Positions 51,047-51,226 of a DNA stretch of 51,226 bases are shown here, in pieces; positions within the stretch are counted from its first letter, which is position 1; the number at the start of each line of letters is the position of its first letter. Source of the DNA: JBBQWZ01 sp038210135 (lineage in GTDB: Bacteria > Acidobacteriota > Terriglobia > Bryobacterales > Bryobacteraceae). The notes beneath the pieces were generated by a model. The model saw only the letters and a list, made by a program, of their open reading frames with translations, did no database searches and was not told where the DNA came from. Where the stretch lies: NCBI GenBank assembly GCA_038210135.1, contig JBBQWZ010000049.1:1-51226 (forward strand), in the 5' to 3' direction. Position numbers and translations under genes: made by a program.

Positions 51047-51226
51047 ACCGAACCGCGACCGTAAGGGAGCGGACCAACACTGCTCAGACCGAACCGCGAC
51101 CGTAAGGGAGCGGACCAGCACGACCGAACCGCGACCGTAAGGGAGCGGACCAGCACTACTCACACCCGAACAGAGACCGTCAGGCAGCGGAACAGCACGA
51201 CCGACCAGAGACCGTAAGAGAGCGGA
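51047..51226. repeat. Family-B palindromic repeat cluster
   Basis: At least five head-to-tail copies of ACCGCGACCGTAAGGGAGCGG-type units, starting at about 51047, 51088, 51123, 51165 and 51200. The first three are identical in the core, the last two diverge, and the window edge cuts the final one. Further copies may continue beyond the window. Confidence 0.92.

Overview
The window is a GC-rich bacterial chromosome segment that most resembles Acidobacteriota of the Solibacter/Bryobacter type. This is inferred from a PadR regulator paired with a ~900-residue orphan MacB/FtsX permease of the acidobacterial ADOP kind, large secreted proteins built of putative Ig repeats, Tat-exported Gfo/Idh/MocA-type proteins, and many short palindromic repeats between genes. 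No phage, transposase, rRNA, tRNA or CRISPR array was recognised. Genes lie on both strands in short operons.

Layout. 0.1-12 kb: a dipeptidyl-peptidase-IV-like S9 peptidase, a beta-CASP metallo-hydrolase, padR-ADOP permease, a PilZ protein, a small secreted protein, a GntR(YtrA)-slipin pair, methylmalonate-semialdehyde dehydrogenase and a creatininase-family protein. The 3' junction between peptidase and creatininase is present twice in inverted orientation (about 141-394 and 11090-11370), each locus keeping one intact gene and a remnant of the other. 12-14.9 kb: TPR protein, PP2C phosphatase, DinB-like secreted protein. 14.9-20.4 kb: an ilvB-ilvN-ilvC-cimA operon for branched-chain amino acids. 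It is preceded by a leader ORF of 54 codons very rich in Leu/Val/Ile and by mutually exclusive hairpins that look like a transcription attenuator. 20.5-24.6 kb: a two-gene secreted pair (beta-propeller, then a NIDO plus Ig-repeat protein). 24.7-31 kb: methyltransferase, crotonase, AI-2E-type permease with a HupE/UreJ-like membrane protein, and an M24 peptidase with DedA. 31-35.6 kb: secreted proteins, a TlpA-like redoxin, a ParE/RelE toxin remnant abutting a 5'-truncated formylglycine-generating enzyme, cyclophilin and metY. 35.6-39.2 kb: Gfo/Idh/MocA protein, DUF3592-like protein, metallophosphoesterase and a secreted protein. 39.4-45.2 kb: a probable cell-surface glycan or lipid-export group (MsbA-like ABC exporter, 2OG-Fe(II) oxygenase, polysaccharide pyruvyl transferase, tandem-domain GT2). 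45.5-51.2 kb: a secreted beta-rich protein, an APC permease, and a tightly packed folD-coaE-htrA run.

Three families of short palindromic repeats are scattered between genes: A (GCCCCGCCCGTAAGGGCGGGG core), B (CGCGACCGTAAGGGAGCGGA core) and C (GGCCTCCGGCC core, a seven-unit array). One A copy lies inside the reading frame of the cyclophilin gene. Several genes have a -10-like hexamer only 6-10 nt before the start codon and no Shine-Dalgarno sequence, suggesting leaderless mRNAs. The strongest candidate for a new regulatory system is the ilv leader and attenuator at 20.1-20.4 kb. All functional assignments are by eye from motifs; no database search was possible.
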